DNA of 64,000 bases from Clostridia bacterium. Lineage in GTDB: Bacteria > Bacillota > Clostridia > Lachnospirales > Anaerotignaceae. Positions 54,686 to 63,569 of this stretch are shown here, piece after piece. The first letter of the stretch is position 1. Every line of letters starts with the position of its first letter. The DNA lies in the NCBI GenBank assembly GCA_022786605.1, contig JALFWW010000015.1, forward strand, positions 62,001 through 126,000. Direction: 5' to 3'. A model generated the notes under the pieces. The model did not search any database, was not told the DNA's origin, and saw only the letters and a program-made list of their open reading frames with translations. The position numbers were made by a program, and so were the translations under genes.

Positions 54686-56105
54686 GAAACGAGAGGCACC
54701 TTTTATCAGTCTGCGATGGGTGTTGTTGGTGACCTACGTCATCATCGGGGTCATTCCTCTGCTGTTGATGGCAAACACCATACTCCATTCCATTCAGGGA
54801 TATTTTGTAGAAGAGAGAAAAAAAGAACTTCTCAGTGAAGCCAATGTCATTGCCGGGCAGCTTGCATCTTATGACTTTTTTACCAATGCGGAAAATCAGG
54901 AAGGGTTGGAAGAGATGGTGCTCAAAACCAGCCAGGATGAGGATTTTCGTGTTCTGGTGCTGGATGCTTCCGCCCGTGTGGTATATGACACTGGATATGA
55001 AGAAGTAGGCAAGACTTATCTGGTACCGGAAGTTCTGGAAGCGCTGCAGGACAAAGACGTTGCGAGGGAACAGAAAAATGGCACTGTTTATGCGGCAGCC
55101 TCCATTGTGGGCAGCGGCAGTCAGCATGATGGGGTTGTGTTTATTGCGGATTCTTTGCAGGATGTGGACGCAACGGTAGGCGATATTGCAAGCAAAGCCT
55201 ATATTATGATGATTACGCTCCTGATAATCGTGATTGTTATCATGATTGTTATGTCTAAAATGTTTACAGAACCGCTGAAACGCATGATCAAAGTCATTCA
55301 GAAAATGGCGGAAGGTCATTTGGAGCAGCGTCTGGAAATCAAAAATCAGACCCATAACGAAATCGTGGATCTGGCATTGGCATGTAACCACATGGCGGAC
55401 CAGCTGGAAAAAGTGGATTCCAGCCGCCAGCAGTTTGTTTCCAATGTATCCCACGAATTGAAAACACCTTTGAGTTCCATCAAGGTATTGAGTGAATCCA
55501 TTCTTCTTCAGGAAGATGTGCCGAAAGAAATGTATGTGGAATTTCTCCATGACATCAACTCTGAAATCGACCGTATGTCAGCCATTATCAATGATTTGCT
55601 GACATTGGTAAAACTGGATCAGAAAGAAATTCCGCTGAATTTTGCGGAAACGGATTTGAATAAAGTCATGGAAGACATTGTCAAACGCATGACACCGCTG
55701 GCAACTGCAAAACAGATTCAGATTCATTACAGCAAGGAAAAAGATGTGTTGGCAGAAGCGGATGAAATGAAACTGACTCTTGCCATTTCCAATCTGGTAG
55801 ATAATGCTATCAAATATACACCGGAAGGTGGCAACGTGACAGTGGTATTGGATGCAGACCATCAAAATGCTTTTGTTACTGTCAGTGATACGGGGATTGG
55901 GATTCCAGAGGATGAAATCAATCGTATTTTTGAACGTTTTTACCGTGTGGATAAAACCCGTGACAGAGAAACAGGAGGAACAGGTCTGGGGCTTTCCATC
56001 ACTTATGCCACTGTGATGATGCATAATGGCAGTATCAAGGTCAGCAGCAAAGAGGAGGAAGGCACTTCTATCCAGATGCGGATTCCTCTGCGCCAAAATG
56101 GTTAA
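54666..56105 (+). CDS. Sensor histidine kinase (HAMP, HisKA, HATPase)
   Basis: 479 residues from a TTG at 54666, the best of several weak candidates; a GTG at 54633 in the same frame is the alternative. Two membrane segments (about 15-40 and 180-203) enclose an extracytoplasmic domain of about 140 residues. HAMP follows, then FVSNVSHELKTPLSSIK (phosphorylated His), ISNLVDNAIKYTP (N box), VSDTGIGIPED (G1) and GTGLGLSIT (G2). Pairs with the preceding regulator. Signal unknown. Confidence 0.94.
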   Translation: MVTILIKKREAPFISLRWVLLVTYVIIGVIPLLLMANTILHSIQGYFVEERKKELLSEANVIAGQLASYDFFTNAENQEGLEEMVLKTSQDEDFRVLVLDASARVVYDTGYEEVGKTYLVPEVLEALQDKDVAREQKNGTVYAAASIVGSGSQHDGVVFIADSLQDVDATVGDIASKAYIMMITLLIIVIVIMIVMSKMFTEPLKRMIKVIQKMAEGHLEQRLEIKNQTHNEIVDLALACNHMADQLEKVDSSRQQFVSNVSHELKTPLSSIKVLSESILLQEDVPKEMYVEFLHDINSEIDRMSAIINDLLTLVKLDQKEIPLNFAETDLNKVMEDIVKRMTPLATAKQIQIHYSKEKDVLAEADEMKLTLAISNLVDNAIKYTPEGGNVTVVLDADHQNAFVTVSDTGIGIPEDEINRIFERFYRVDKTRDRETGGTGLGLSITYATVMMHNGSIKVSSKEEEGTSIQMRIPLRQNG

Positions 56106-56158
56106 TCAGAAAGAGAAGATACAGCAGATTTTACAGGGAAAGGGAGTGATTGCGGCTG

Positions 56159-57127
56159 ATGAAAAAGAAAAAATGGCTTTTGCATTTTGCACTTGTCGTT
56201 ATTGCCTGTATAATCCTGCTTCCCTGTCTGTTTTTGTTGGGAAGCAAGTTAGGCAGTTCTGGAATGGAAGATGCGGAAGTGTATTACCTGGTATCAGCGA
56301 ATAATTCCTTAAAGGAAGTGCGTGAAAGTGTTGCGCAGGAAACAGAACCATCCAATATGGCATTTTATTTGCTGGAACGTATGAAAGAAGACCCCAAAAA
56401 AGATGGGATGGTCAGTGCGGTTCCGGCGGAAGTAGAATTTTTGTCAGTGCGGCTGGAGGACAAAAAAGCCATTGTGGATGTATCCGCATCTTATCTGGCT
56501 CTGGAAAGCGCGGAAGAAGTTGTTTGCCGTTCGGCAGTTGTCTGGACATTGACATCATTGGAAAGGATTGATAATGTGGAATTGACTGTGGAGGGACGTT
56601 CTCTGCGAAATCAACAGGGGCAGGAAATAGGCAGCATGAACCGGGAGAATGTCCGTATTGATGGAAATGTGCCGGCAGAAACCACAGAATACGCTATATT
56701 GAAATTGTATTTTACCAATGCAGACGGCACAGATTTTCAGGTGGAGGACCGTGTGGTTGAGGTCAATGCCAATCAGGCAAGAGAAAAAACAATTCTGGAA
56801 CAGCTCATTGCGGGTCCACTGGAAAAAGGATATTATCCGACTATTTCGGCAGATACTAAAATCCGGGATGTTACCACAACGAAAGATGGTATTTGTTATG
56901 TGAATTTAAGTCAGGATTTTCTTACAAAATCTGCTGCTGCAAATATCAATGAAGTTGTGACAGTATATTCCATTGTAAATTCCCTTTGTGAACTGGAGGA
57001 AGTGGATAAAGTTCAGTTCCTTATGGAAGGGGAGAAAATAGAAGATTATAAAGGTGTATTGGACTTCAGTACACCTTTTACGGCAGTAGAAAGTTTACAG
57101 ACCATTCGGTTACAGAATCAAAAATGA
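56159..57127 (+). CDS. GerMN-domain protein (two copies)
   Basis: 322 residues. An N-terminal hydrophobic segment (about 9-27) with no clear lipobox anchors it outside the cell. Two GerMN units follow (about 40-155 and 175-305), each with an AFYLLERMK / ILEQLIAGP-type block and an AIVDVSASYL / CYVNLSQDFL strand. GerM-type proteins belong to sporulation and germination or to lipoprotein systems near two-component sensors (as LpqB does). Its stop overlaps comEC by four bases. Confidence 0.87.
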   Translation: MKKKKWLLHFALVVIACIILLPCLFLLGSKLGSSGMEDAEVYYLVSANNSLKEVRESVAQETEPSNMAFYLLERMKEDPKKDGMVSAVPAEVEFLSVRLEDKKAIVDVSASYLALESAEEVVCRSAVVWTLTSLERIDNVELTVEGRSLRNQQGQEIGSMNRENVRIDGNVPAETTEYAILKLYFTNADGTDFQVEDRVVEVNANQAREKTILEQLIAGPLEKGYYPTISADTKIRDVTTTKDGICYVNLSQDFLTKSAAANINEVVTVYSIVNSLCELEEVDKVQFLMEGEKIEDYKGVLDFSTPFTAVESLQTIRLQNQK

Positions 57128-59484
57128 AACGACCAGCGCTTTGGATATTGATTTTCATGATATGTGGCATTTATTGCAGACTGGGTATATCTCCATGGAT
57201 ATGCCTGGTCTGTATTTTTTTATGCATTGTTTGCGCGTCATATATTGTGATAAAAATCAAAAGAAAAAGATATTTACTTTTATTGCTGGCAATGTCGCTA
57301 GGATTTCTTTTGACCGGTTACTATGGCGCGGAAAATTTTGTATCCACATCCGTAGTTTCTGTGACAGGAGATGGATATGTGGCAAAAGTGGAAAGGACTT
57401 CCGGCGGCTATCCCAAATTGACGGTTTACGCAAATTTGACAGAAACAAAAACGGGAGCGTTTCACAAAAATCAAAAGGTTTATATGATTGATATGAATCA
57501 GCGAACATTTACCGAAGGAGAAGAAATCATATTTTCTGGCAGTGCGCAGCCTTTTGATCAGGGGGATATTTTCAATGGGTATAATGAATATCTCTATTTG
57601 AAAGCAGAGGGATATGACTGCAAAATGTTCCCGGAATCTCTGGAAAAAACAGGTGAACAACATCATACAGCTGGCACTCTTGCGGCAAGTTGGAACCGCA
57701 AGATAAAGAATGTGCTGAAAACTATATTGCCTCAAAAAGAGAGCGCACTGGCAGAAGCCATGATTACAGGCAATCGGGATGATATTGACGCTGGCATAGA
57801 GGGACTTTATACGCAGGCAGGTGTGACCCATATTTTATGCATTTCGGGTCTGCATATGTCTTTGCTCGCATTCTACATCTCTGTCATATTACGGCGGATA
57901 CTGCGCCAGTCCCAGCGGAAAACAGCGGCAGTGACATTGTGTATCTGTATGGCTTTTCTCTTTCTGACAGGTTTTTCACCTTCGTCTGTAAGGGCAGTTG
58001 TGATGATTTCTTTGGTTTGTCTGGGACAAATGATATACCAACGTCATGAATGGCTCAATTCCATTGCTTTGGCAGCATTGGTGATACTTCTGGTCAATCC
58101 CTTTTATTTGTGGAGTGCAGGATTTCAATTATCATTTTTGTCTGTGCTGGGTATTTATGTGGGCTCTCATGTAATTCCTAAAGGTCATACATGGTACGGT
58201 AAGATTGGTGAAATGATGGGGATTTCCTTTTTCGCTTCACTCTTTGGCATGCCTGTTGCGGCATACCACTTTTTCCATGTCTCCACAGTCAGTGTTTTGG
58301 CAAACCTTGTGATATTGCCTTTGAGCGGGGTTTTGCTGGGCTGCACCATGCTGGCGGCATTGAGCAGCATGATTTTTCTGCCCATGGGTGTTTTTCTGGC
58401 AGGTCCGGTATATGTGATTTTTCAGATTTACGAAAAGGTGTGTCTGCTGGTGACGATGATTCCTCATAGTTATGTGGCTGTGGGAAGACCAACTGTTATG
58501 AGCATTTTGTGTTTTTATAGTGTGATTTGTCTGCTTTGCTTTTATCGTCCACAAATGCGTTTTCGTTTGGGAACGGCGGTGTGTACAATTTTGCTTTTAG
58601 GGATGCTATTGGGAAATCGGCTGCTATGGCATAGAAATACATTGGCGTTTTTGGATGTAGGGCAGGGGGATTGTGCCGTTTTGACGACTTACGACCATCG
58701 TGCCATCGTCATTGACGGCGGTGGAAAATACAACAAAGAATTAGGTGAAAATACGGGTGTGACCATATTAGAGCCTTATTTGGCGTCAAAAGGTGTGACA
58801 CAGATTGATGCGGTTTTCCTCAGCCATTTGGATAGTGACCATAGTACGGGAATTTTGGAATTGCTGGAAGATGTGCCGGTTGAGGGTGTTTATGTGTCTG
58901 CTATGAAGGCTGCGGATGCACAGATGGAGGAGCAGTTGCAGGAAATCGTGGAAAAAAATCAAATTTCGTTATATACTATGAAACATGGGGATATGATCCG
59001 CAGTACGGCTTTGGGGGAGATAGAATGTCTGTTTCCCATTTATGAAGATGCGAAAGCGGAATCGGAAAATGAGCGTTCTCTGGTTCTGCGTTATGTTTAT
59101 GGAGATACATCCGCATTATTTACGGGAGATATGGAAGATAAAGAGGAGATGCTGTTGGTACGCAATGGCATGATTGAAGATACAGATATATTGAAAGTCA
59201 GTCATCATGGCTCCAAAACAGCATCTACAGAATCTTTTTTACAGGCAATCACTCCTGAAACAGCGGTCATTTCCTGTGGTGCCAATAATTTGTACGGACA
59301 TCCCCATAAAGAAGTGTTGGAGCGCCTGTCTGGCTGTGGCGCAGAAATTTTCCGCACCGATAAAATGGGCAGCGTTGTTGTAACGATTTCGCCGAAAGGT
59401 GAGGCGGAAGTAACAACGGCGGCAGAAAGGAAACCGATTTATGAAAGAATTAAAGAAGCAATGGAAGGAACACCAATTCCATAA
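57124..59484 (+). CDS. comEC: ComEC/Rec2 competence channel protein
   Basis: 786 residues: N-terminal soluble OB-like region (DUF4131 type, about 65-180), the competence membrane core (about 195-500; HILCISGLHMSLLAFYISVI, FSPSSVRAVVMISLVCLGQM), and a C-terminal metallo-beta-lactamase domain (FLDVGQGDCAVL, FLSHLDSDHSTGI, LFTGDME, VSHHGSKTAST, YGHPHKEVL). It forms the inner-membrane DNA channel, while the MBL domain is thought to cut one strand. Overlaps gerM and holA. Confidence 0.96.
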   Translation: MKRPALWILIFMICGIYCRLGISPWICLVCIFLCIVCASYIVIKIKRKRYLLLLLAMSLGFLLTGYYGAENFVSTSVVSVTGDGYVAKVERTSGGYPKLTVYANLTETKTGAFHKNQKVYMIDMNQRTFTEGEEIIFSGSAQPFDQGDIFNGYNEYLYLKAEGYDCKMFPESLEKTGEQHHTAGTLAASWNRKIKNVLKTILPQKESALAEAMITGNRDDIDAGIEGLYTQAGVTHILCISGLHMSLLAFYISVILRRILRQSQRKTAAVTLCICMAFLFLTGFSPSSVRAVVMISLVCLGQMIYQRHEWLNSIALAALVILLVNPFYLWSAGFQLSFLSVLGIYVGSHVIPKGHTWYGKIGEMMGISFFASLFGMPVAAYHFFHVSTVSVLANLVILPLSGVLLGCTMLAALSSMIFLPMGVFLAGPVYVIFQIYEKVCLLVTMIPHSYVAVGRPTVMSILCFYSVICLLCFYRPQMRFRLGTAVCTILLLGMLLGNRLLWHRNTLAFLDVGQGDCAVLTTYDHRAIVIDGGGKYNKELGENTGVTILEPYLASKGVTQIDAVFLSHLDSDHSTGILELLEDVPVEGVYVSAMKAADAQMEEQLQEIVEKNQISLYTMKHGDMIRSTALGEIECLFPIYEDAKAESENERSLVLRYVYGDTSALFTGDMEDKEEMLLVRNGMIEDTDILKVSHHGSKTASTESFLQAITPETAVISCGANNLYGHPHKEVLERLSGCGAEIFRTDKMGSVVVTISPKGEAEVTTAAERKPIYERIKEAMEGTPIP

Positions 59485-60448
59485 ATGCTATTTGTTTTAT
59501 GGTACGGAAACGTATCTCATGAAAAATTATGAAGAAACACTGGTGCAGGCACTTTTGCCGCCAGGAACAGAGAGCATGAACTCAGATATTCTGGAAGGAA
59601 AAAAGGCAACGGCTGCAACCATTATGGATGCTGCGGAAACATTACCGTTTCTCAATGACAAGCGGTTGGTTCTCATTCGCAACAGTGAGTTTTTCCATCG
59701 GAACGGCAGAAAGGAAGAAGGGGAACGGCTGGTCGAATTTTTAAAGGACAGCCCGGAAAGCACCTGTATTCTTTTTGTGGAAGAAAAAGCCGAAAAAACA
59801 GGAAAACTCTATAAAACCATTGCCAAAGAAGGGCAAGTGGTAGAATTTGCGCCTTTGAAAGAAAAAGAGATCATCACATGGCTGCGAAAAACATGCGCTT
59901 CCGGTGGTGTACAGCTTTCAGAAGCCATGGCAGTATCGCTGCTGCGGACAACGGATAACAGCATGGAAAATCTCCAACGGGAAATGGATAAACTCATTGC
60001 CTATAAAGATGGGACGGGGGAAATCACTCAGGAGGATATTGCCTCTGTTTGTTCTGTTTCTCTAGAAGCGAAAGTTTTTGAGCTGGTACGGGCAATGGGT
60101 GAGAAAAAGACGGAAAAAGCCATTTCTATTTATTCCAATCTACTTTCTTTGAAAGAATCTCCTTATATGGTGTTGTCTTTGCTGACCAGACAGTTCCGGA
60201 TGGTTTTGGGCAGTGCTCTGCTTTCAGCGGAAGGCACTGCACAGGCGGAGATTGCCAGTCGCTTGGAAGTGCGGGATTTTGCCGTACGGGAATATCTGCG
60301 CCAGAGTAAGAGTTTTTCCGTAAAAGAACTGGAGCAGGCGTTGGCAGATTGTCTGGAAACAGACTTGGACATTAAGAGCGGTCGTATGGCAGAAGATTTG
60401 GCAGTGGAATTGCTGCTTTTGAAATACAGCAGCCCATCTTTTTCCTAA
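59441..60448 (+). CDS. holA: DNA polymerase III delta subunit
   Basis: 335 residues; the start lies 44 bases inside comEC. CYLFYGTETYLMKNYEE is the family N-terminus, followed by LPFLNDKRLVLIRNSEFF, and the C-terminal region LTRQFRMVLGSALL with the delta collar SKSFSVKELEQALADC. It opens the sliding clamp within the loader complex. comEC-holA adjacency is common in Firmicutes. Confidence 0.94.
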   Translation: MKELKKQWKEHQFHKCYLFYGTETYLMKNYEETLVQALLPPGTESMNSDILEGKKATAATIMDAAETLPFLNDKRLVLIRNSEFFHRNGRKEEGERLVEFLKDSPESTCILFVEEKAEKTGKLYKTIAKEGQVVEFAPLKEKEIITWLRKTCASGGVQLSEAMAVSLLRTTDNSMENLQREMDKLIAYKDGTGEITQEDIASVCSVSLEAKVFELVRAMGEKKTEKAISIYSNLLSLKESPYMVLSLLTRQFRMVLGSALLSAEGTAQAEIASRLEVRDFAVREYLRQSKSFSVKELEQALADCLETDLDIKSGRMAEDLAVELLLLKYSSPSFS

Positions 60449-60480
60449 AAGAAACTATATTTGAAATAAAGAAAGGCATG

Positions 60481-60661
60481 AAAGCAACTTCCCCTTAAGA
60501 AAACATGGATTTTCCTTTCCTTGATTTCTTAAGGGGAATTGCGACGGCTGTCTTCATAAGAAAACATAACGACGAGAATCTTTATAAAATAAGAAAGCCA
60601 AAATCCTTTGTCATGATAAGGATTTTGGCTTTCTTTGTTTTCTTATGAAGATGCCCCTAAA
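60481..60661 (+). repeat. Palindromic element, copy C (181 bp), inside the holA terminator
   Basis: Begins AAAGCAACTTCCCCTTAAG and ends GATGCCCCTAAA. Both hairpins are intact: 13-bp stem with TTTCTTAAGGGG, and the 18-bp stem AAGAAAGCCAAAATCC enclosed by 14-base inverted arms. Flanking AAAGGCATGAAA (60473-60483) and TTTCATGCCTTT (60678-60689) pair and are followed by more T, again like a split terminator. Confidence 0.9.
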
Positions 60662-60693
60662 CCTCTTTTATTTGAGATTTCATGCCTTTTTGT

Positions 60694-61968
60694 TTAATAC
60701 ATACAGATATAAGCGTCACGTTCTGCACCTACGGAAACGTACCGAATGGAACATCCAGTCATTTCTTCCAGCAGATGAATGTAGTCCAATGCTTCTTTGG
60801 GCAGTTCTTCTTTTGTTCTACATTTGCTGATGTCGCAGTTCCAGCCTTTTACCTTACGAATGACAGGTTTTGCTTCGGGTAATACTGCGGCATAGGGGAA
60901 TTCATCAATGATTTCACCATTGAGTTCATATTGCGCACAGATAGGGATTTCTTCTAAATAGGAAAGAACATCCAGTTTTGTCAGGGCGATTTCTGTACAG
61001 CCCTGTACACGAATACCATAACGGGACGCCACTGCGTCAAAGGGACCCACACGGCGGGGACGACCAGTTGCCGCGCCATATTCACCGCCAGCTTCGCGGA
61101 GTTTTTCCGCTTCTTCGCAGAAGGATTCACAGGTGAAAGGACCTTCGCCTACGCAGCTGGAGTATGCCTTCATGATACCAACAACCTGATCCAGTTTATG
61201 ATTGGGTACCCCTGCACCAATGGGAGCGTATGCAGCAATGGTGGAGGAAGAAGATGTGAAAGGATAGATGCCGAAGTCGATGTCACGCAGTGCGCCTAAC
61301 TGTGCTTCGAATATGATCTTCTTGCCTTCCTTCGCTGCCTGATCCAGATACAGGCTTGTGTCAGTGATATAATTGGAAAATTCTGCGGCATAAGTGTCCA
61401 GCCATTTTGTCATGTCAGCCAGCTCTACTGGGTCTGCATGATAAACATTTTCGATGATCAGATTTTTATATTCCAAAACATGTTTTAATGTATCATGGTA
61501 AATGGCAGGGTATTTCAGATCACCCATGCGCAGGCATTTTTTCATGTATTTATCCCCATAAACGGGAGAGATGCCACGACGAGTGGAACCATATTTCGCG
61601 TCACCCAGACGATCTTCTTCCAGACAGTCCAGCATAACATGGTAAGGCATGCAGATGACTGCTTTGTCACTGATTTTCAGATTTTCAGGTGTGATAGATA
61701 CACCAGCTTCCCGCAGGCGGGAAATTTCGTTATGCAGGTGTTCCAGATCAATAACCATGCCGTTGCCCATGACATTGACTACGTCACTGCGCAAAATGCC
61801 GGAAGGCAGCAGATTCAGTACGAATTTTCCCTGATCATTGATAACTGTGTGCCCTGCGTTATTGCCGCCCTGATAACGGCAGACGATATCATATTCCTGA
61901 GAAAGCAGGTCTACCATACGACCTTTGCCTTCGTCACCCCAGTTGATGCCAACAATAGAAGTAAACAT
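60694..61968 (-). CDS. purA: Adenylosuccinate synthetase
   Basis: 424 residues. N-terminus IVGINWGDEGKGRMVDLL with GDEGKG at 11-16 (Asp12 is the catalytic residue), then YQGGNNAGHTVI, STRRGISPVYGDKYMKKCLR, FEAQLGALRDIDFGIYPF, ATGRPRRVGPFDAV and IALTKLDVLSYLEEIP. It converts IMP, GTP and Asp to adenylosuccinate. Promoter at 62022-62050. The 3' end converges on the element after holA. Confidence 0.96.
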   Translation of the reverse strand: MFTSIVGINWGDEGKGRMVDLLSQEYDIVCRYQGGNNAGHTVINDQGKFVLNLLPSGILRSDVVNVMGNGMVIDLEHLHNEISRLREAGVSITPENLKISDKAVICMPYHVMLDCLEEDRLGDAKYGSTRRGISPVYGDKYMKKCLRMGDLKYPAIYHDTLKHVLEYKNLIIENVYHADPVELADMTKWLDTYAAEFSNYITDTSLYLDQAAKEGKKIIFEAQLGALRDIDFGIYPFTSSSSTIAAYAPIGAGVPNHKLDQVVGIMKAYSSCVGEGPFTCESFCEEAEKLREAGGEYGAATGRPRRVGPFDAVASRYGIRVQGCTEIALTKLDVLSYLEEIPICAQYELNGEIIDEFPYAAVLPEAKPVIRKVKGWNCDISKCRTKEELPKEALDYIHLLEEMTGCSIRYVSVGAERDAYICMY

Positions 61969-62021
61969 AACATACCTCCTAATATATAAACAAATTTGAT
62001 TCTCAATAAAAATACTATAAG

Positions 62022-62050
62022 ATTATAGTATGTCTGATGAACGGAGTCAA
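62022..62050 (-). promoter_or_regulatory. Sigma-A promoter of purA
   Basis: Minus strand TTGACT, 17 bases, consensus TATAAT. No purine riboswitch was recognised in the leader. Confidence 0.85.
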
Positions 62051-62321
62051 ATAGAGGGTTTTTTGTTATTATGCACTGATTTTGGATAAAAATTTGCTTG
62101 TGCCAAATGGTATTTATTTAAAAATAATGGAAAATAAATGGTTTCTTTTGAAATTGACTAGTAGGAAATGTAAAATTATTCATAATGTGAGGATGCGGAG
62201 AGAAAAATTAAGATATAGAAATATTTGATACCATTTATAAAAATATGAAATAAATAAAAACAGATTGGGAAAGGTCGTACAATATGTCTGTCTTATGTGG
62301 AAAATAAATGTTATGATAAAA
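62051..62321. other. AT-rich region upstream of purA
   Basis: No gene, hairpin or repeat supported. Short frames here lack ribosome sites and codon structure. Confidence 0.5.
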
Positions 62322-62361
62322 AAGAAAAACCAGAATGCCGGTATGAGCGTTCTGGTTTTGT
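62322..62361 (-). terminator. Intrinsic terminator after the exonuclease gene
   Basis: Minus strand: AAAACCAGAACGC pairs with GCATTCTGGTTTT, then C and T6. Confidence 0.85.
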
Positions 62362-62370
62362 TCATTGTTT

Positions 62371-63168
62371 TTATGATTTTTTCTTGCTTTCTGATTTGTT
62401 GTCTTTCTGTTTTTTGGGTGTTGGTGCCATATCATAAGCATGATTGCGCCCTAAGGTATAAGCGGCTTTGATGAGTTTCTTTTCGCTTTCTGTCAGTTCC
62501 CGGTTCAGCTGTGTCATAAAATGCTGGAACAGGGCTTTTTTATCTGTCCGCGTACGCTTGGGTTTTTTGGCAAGCATGGTCAAGGGCTGGAAAATATCCG
62601 GCGTGATGGTTTCAGGATGGACAATGCGGAAAATTTTTGCTGTGTAAACAGCGTCATTCAGGGCATTATGGAAAGCCTCCTGTATTTCAATGCCCAGTTC
62701 TGTCACAGCGTTTTTCAGACCGATGGCTTTGCCTGCTTCCTGATGGAGATATGTGGAAGCAAAGGGCTGGATATTCAAATATTGATCTGTCAGCGCATCC
62801 GCATCCAGGTTATAATAAAGAATATTGCGGAACAGTGACTTGATGTCATCGGGACCCCATGTGCAAAGGATGGCTTCTTCTGTGCCGATAAAGCGCAGGA
62901 ATGCCTCATAAGCCTCTTGGAAAGAAGGCTGTCCTTTTAAGTCCTCCTCTCGTATCCCAGTGATTTTTTCCACAAAGGGATGGAGCCGGGGGTAAATCTG
63001 GGGACGGATCATATAATTGAATTCTTCCAATATATCAAAATTTTCGTTGAGCTTTACAGCGCCGATCTGTATGATTTCAAAAGGACATTCTGCAACAGGT
63101 TCAGTTTTTTTCCCTGTTTTGAATGGAAAGGACTGGTTAAATTCCAGGTCTAATACAATGTAATGCAT
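62371..63168 (-). CDS. DEDDh 3'-5' exonuclease (KapD/sporulation-inhibitor-like)
   Basis: 265 residues; ATG at 63168 with AGGAGG eight bases upstream; an in-frame TTG two codons earlier is less likely. YIVLDLEFNQ is ExoI (Asp/Glu), EIIQIGAVKL the next block, HNALNDAVYTAKIF the ExoIII motif (His/Asp). The C-terminal 70 residues are basic (KKPKRTRTDKK and a KKQKDNKSESKKKS tail). Substrate may be RNA or DNA; this group includes an inhibitor of sporulation in Bacillus. Confidence 0.88.
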   Translation of the reverse strand: MHYIVLDLEFNQSFPFKTGKKTEPVAECPFEIIQIGAVKLNENFDILEEFNYMIRPQIYPRLHPFVEKITGIREEDLKGQPSFQEAYEAFLRFIGTEEAILCTWGPDDIKSLFRNILYYNLDADALTDQYLNIQPFASTYLHQEAGKAIGLKNAVTELGIEIQEAFHNALNDAVYTAKIFRIVHPETITPDIFQPLTMLAKKPKRTRTDKKALFQHFMTQLNRELTESEKKLIKAAYTLGRNHAYDMAPTPKKQKDNKSESKKKS

Positions 63169-63198
63169 CTCCAAGCCTCCTGTTTGTTTTACTCAAAT

Positions 63199-63226
63199 AG
63201 TATACCATGAAATACGTTTGCAACAA
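63199..63226 (-). promoter_or_regulatory. Probable promoter of the exonuclease gene
   Basis: Minus strand TTGTTG and TATACT with a 16-base spacer, lying back to back with the plus-strand promoter below. Confidence 0.5.
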
Positions 63227-63238
63227 AGAGAAATTTTC

Positions 63239-63267
63239 TTGTATATCTATTTTGTCAATGGTAAAAT
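63239..63267 (+). promoter_or_regulatory. Probable sigma-A promoter of the small acidic gene
   Basis: TTGTAT and TAAAAT with 17 bases between, 23 bases before the start codon. Confidence 0.6.
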
Positions 63268-63290
63268 CATCATATAAGGAGGTTATTGCC

Positions 63291-63545
63291 ATGCGTTTGA
63301 CATTTACGGAACAGGAAATCCAGCAGGGATTGCATAAAATCTATCTGGAAGAAGATGATCTGCTTCTGGAAGGGGAGTGGGTGGAAGGCGAAGGTCGCCA
63401 TTACATCATTTCCGGTGTAGCAACCATTGAAGGCGAGCGTTACCATGAATTTGAAATAGAATTTGAATTGGTAGAAGAACCCCAGGAACAGACAGCCGTT
63501 GGCATTTTGTCTGTAGATTGGGATTGGTATGATTTTTTATGCTGA
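63291..63545 (+). CDS. Small acidic protein, unknown
   Basis: 84 residues; ATG at 63291 behind AAGGAGG, so a longer upstream frame is rejected. Highly acidic: LEEDDLLLEGEWVEGEG, then alternating beta-like strands (HYIISGVATIEG, YHEFEIEFELVEE) and WDWYDFL at the end. No motif is recognised. It has its own promoter and shares its region with the Fe-alcohol dehydrogenase start. Confidence 0.7.
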   Translation: MRLTFTEQEIQQGLHKIYLEEDDLLLEGEWVEGEGRHYIISGVATIEGERYHEFEIEFELVEEPQEQTAVGILSVDWDWYDFLC

Positions 63546-63569
63546 AATGAAAAAAGGAGGAATGAAAAC

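Noticed and set aside
62180-62471. Small frames upstream of purA and across the exonuclease 3' end
   Set aside because: AT-rich, no ribosome site, overlap the exonuclease terminator.
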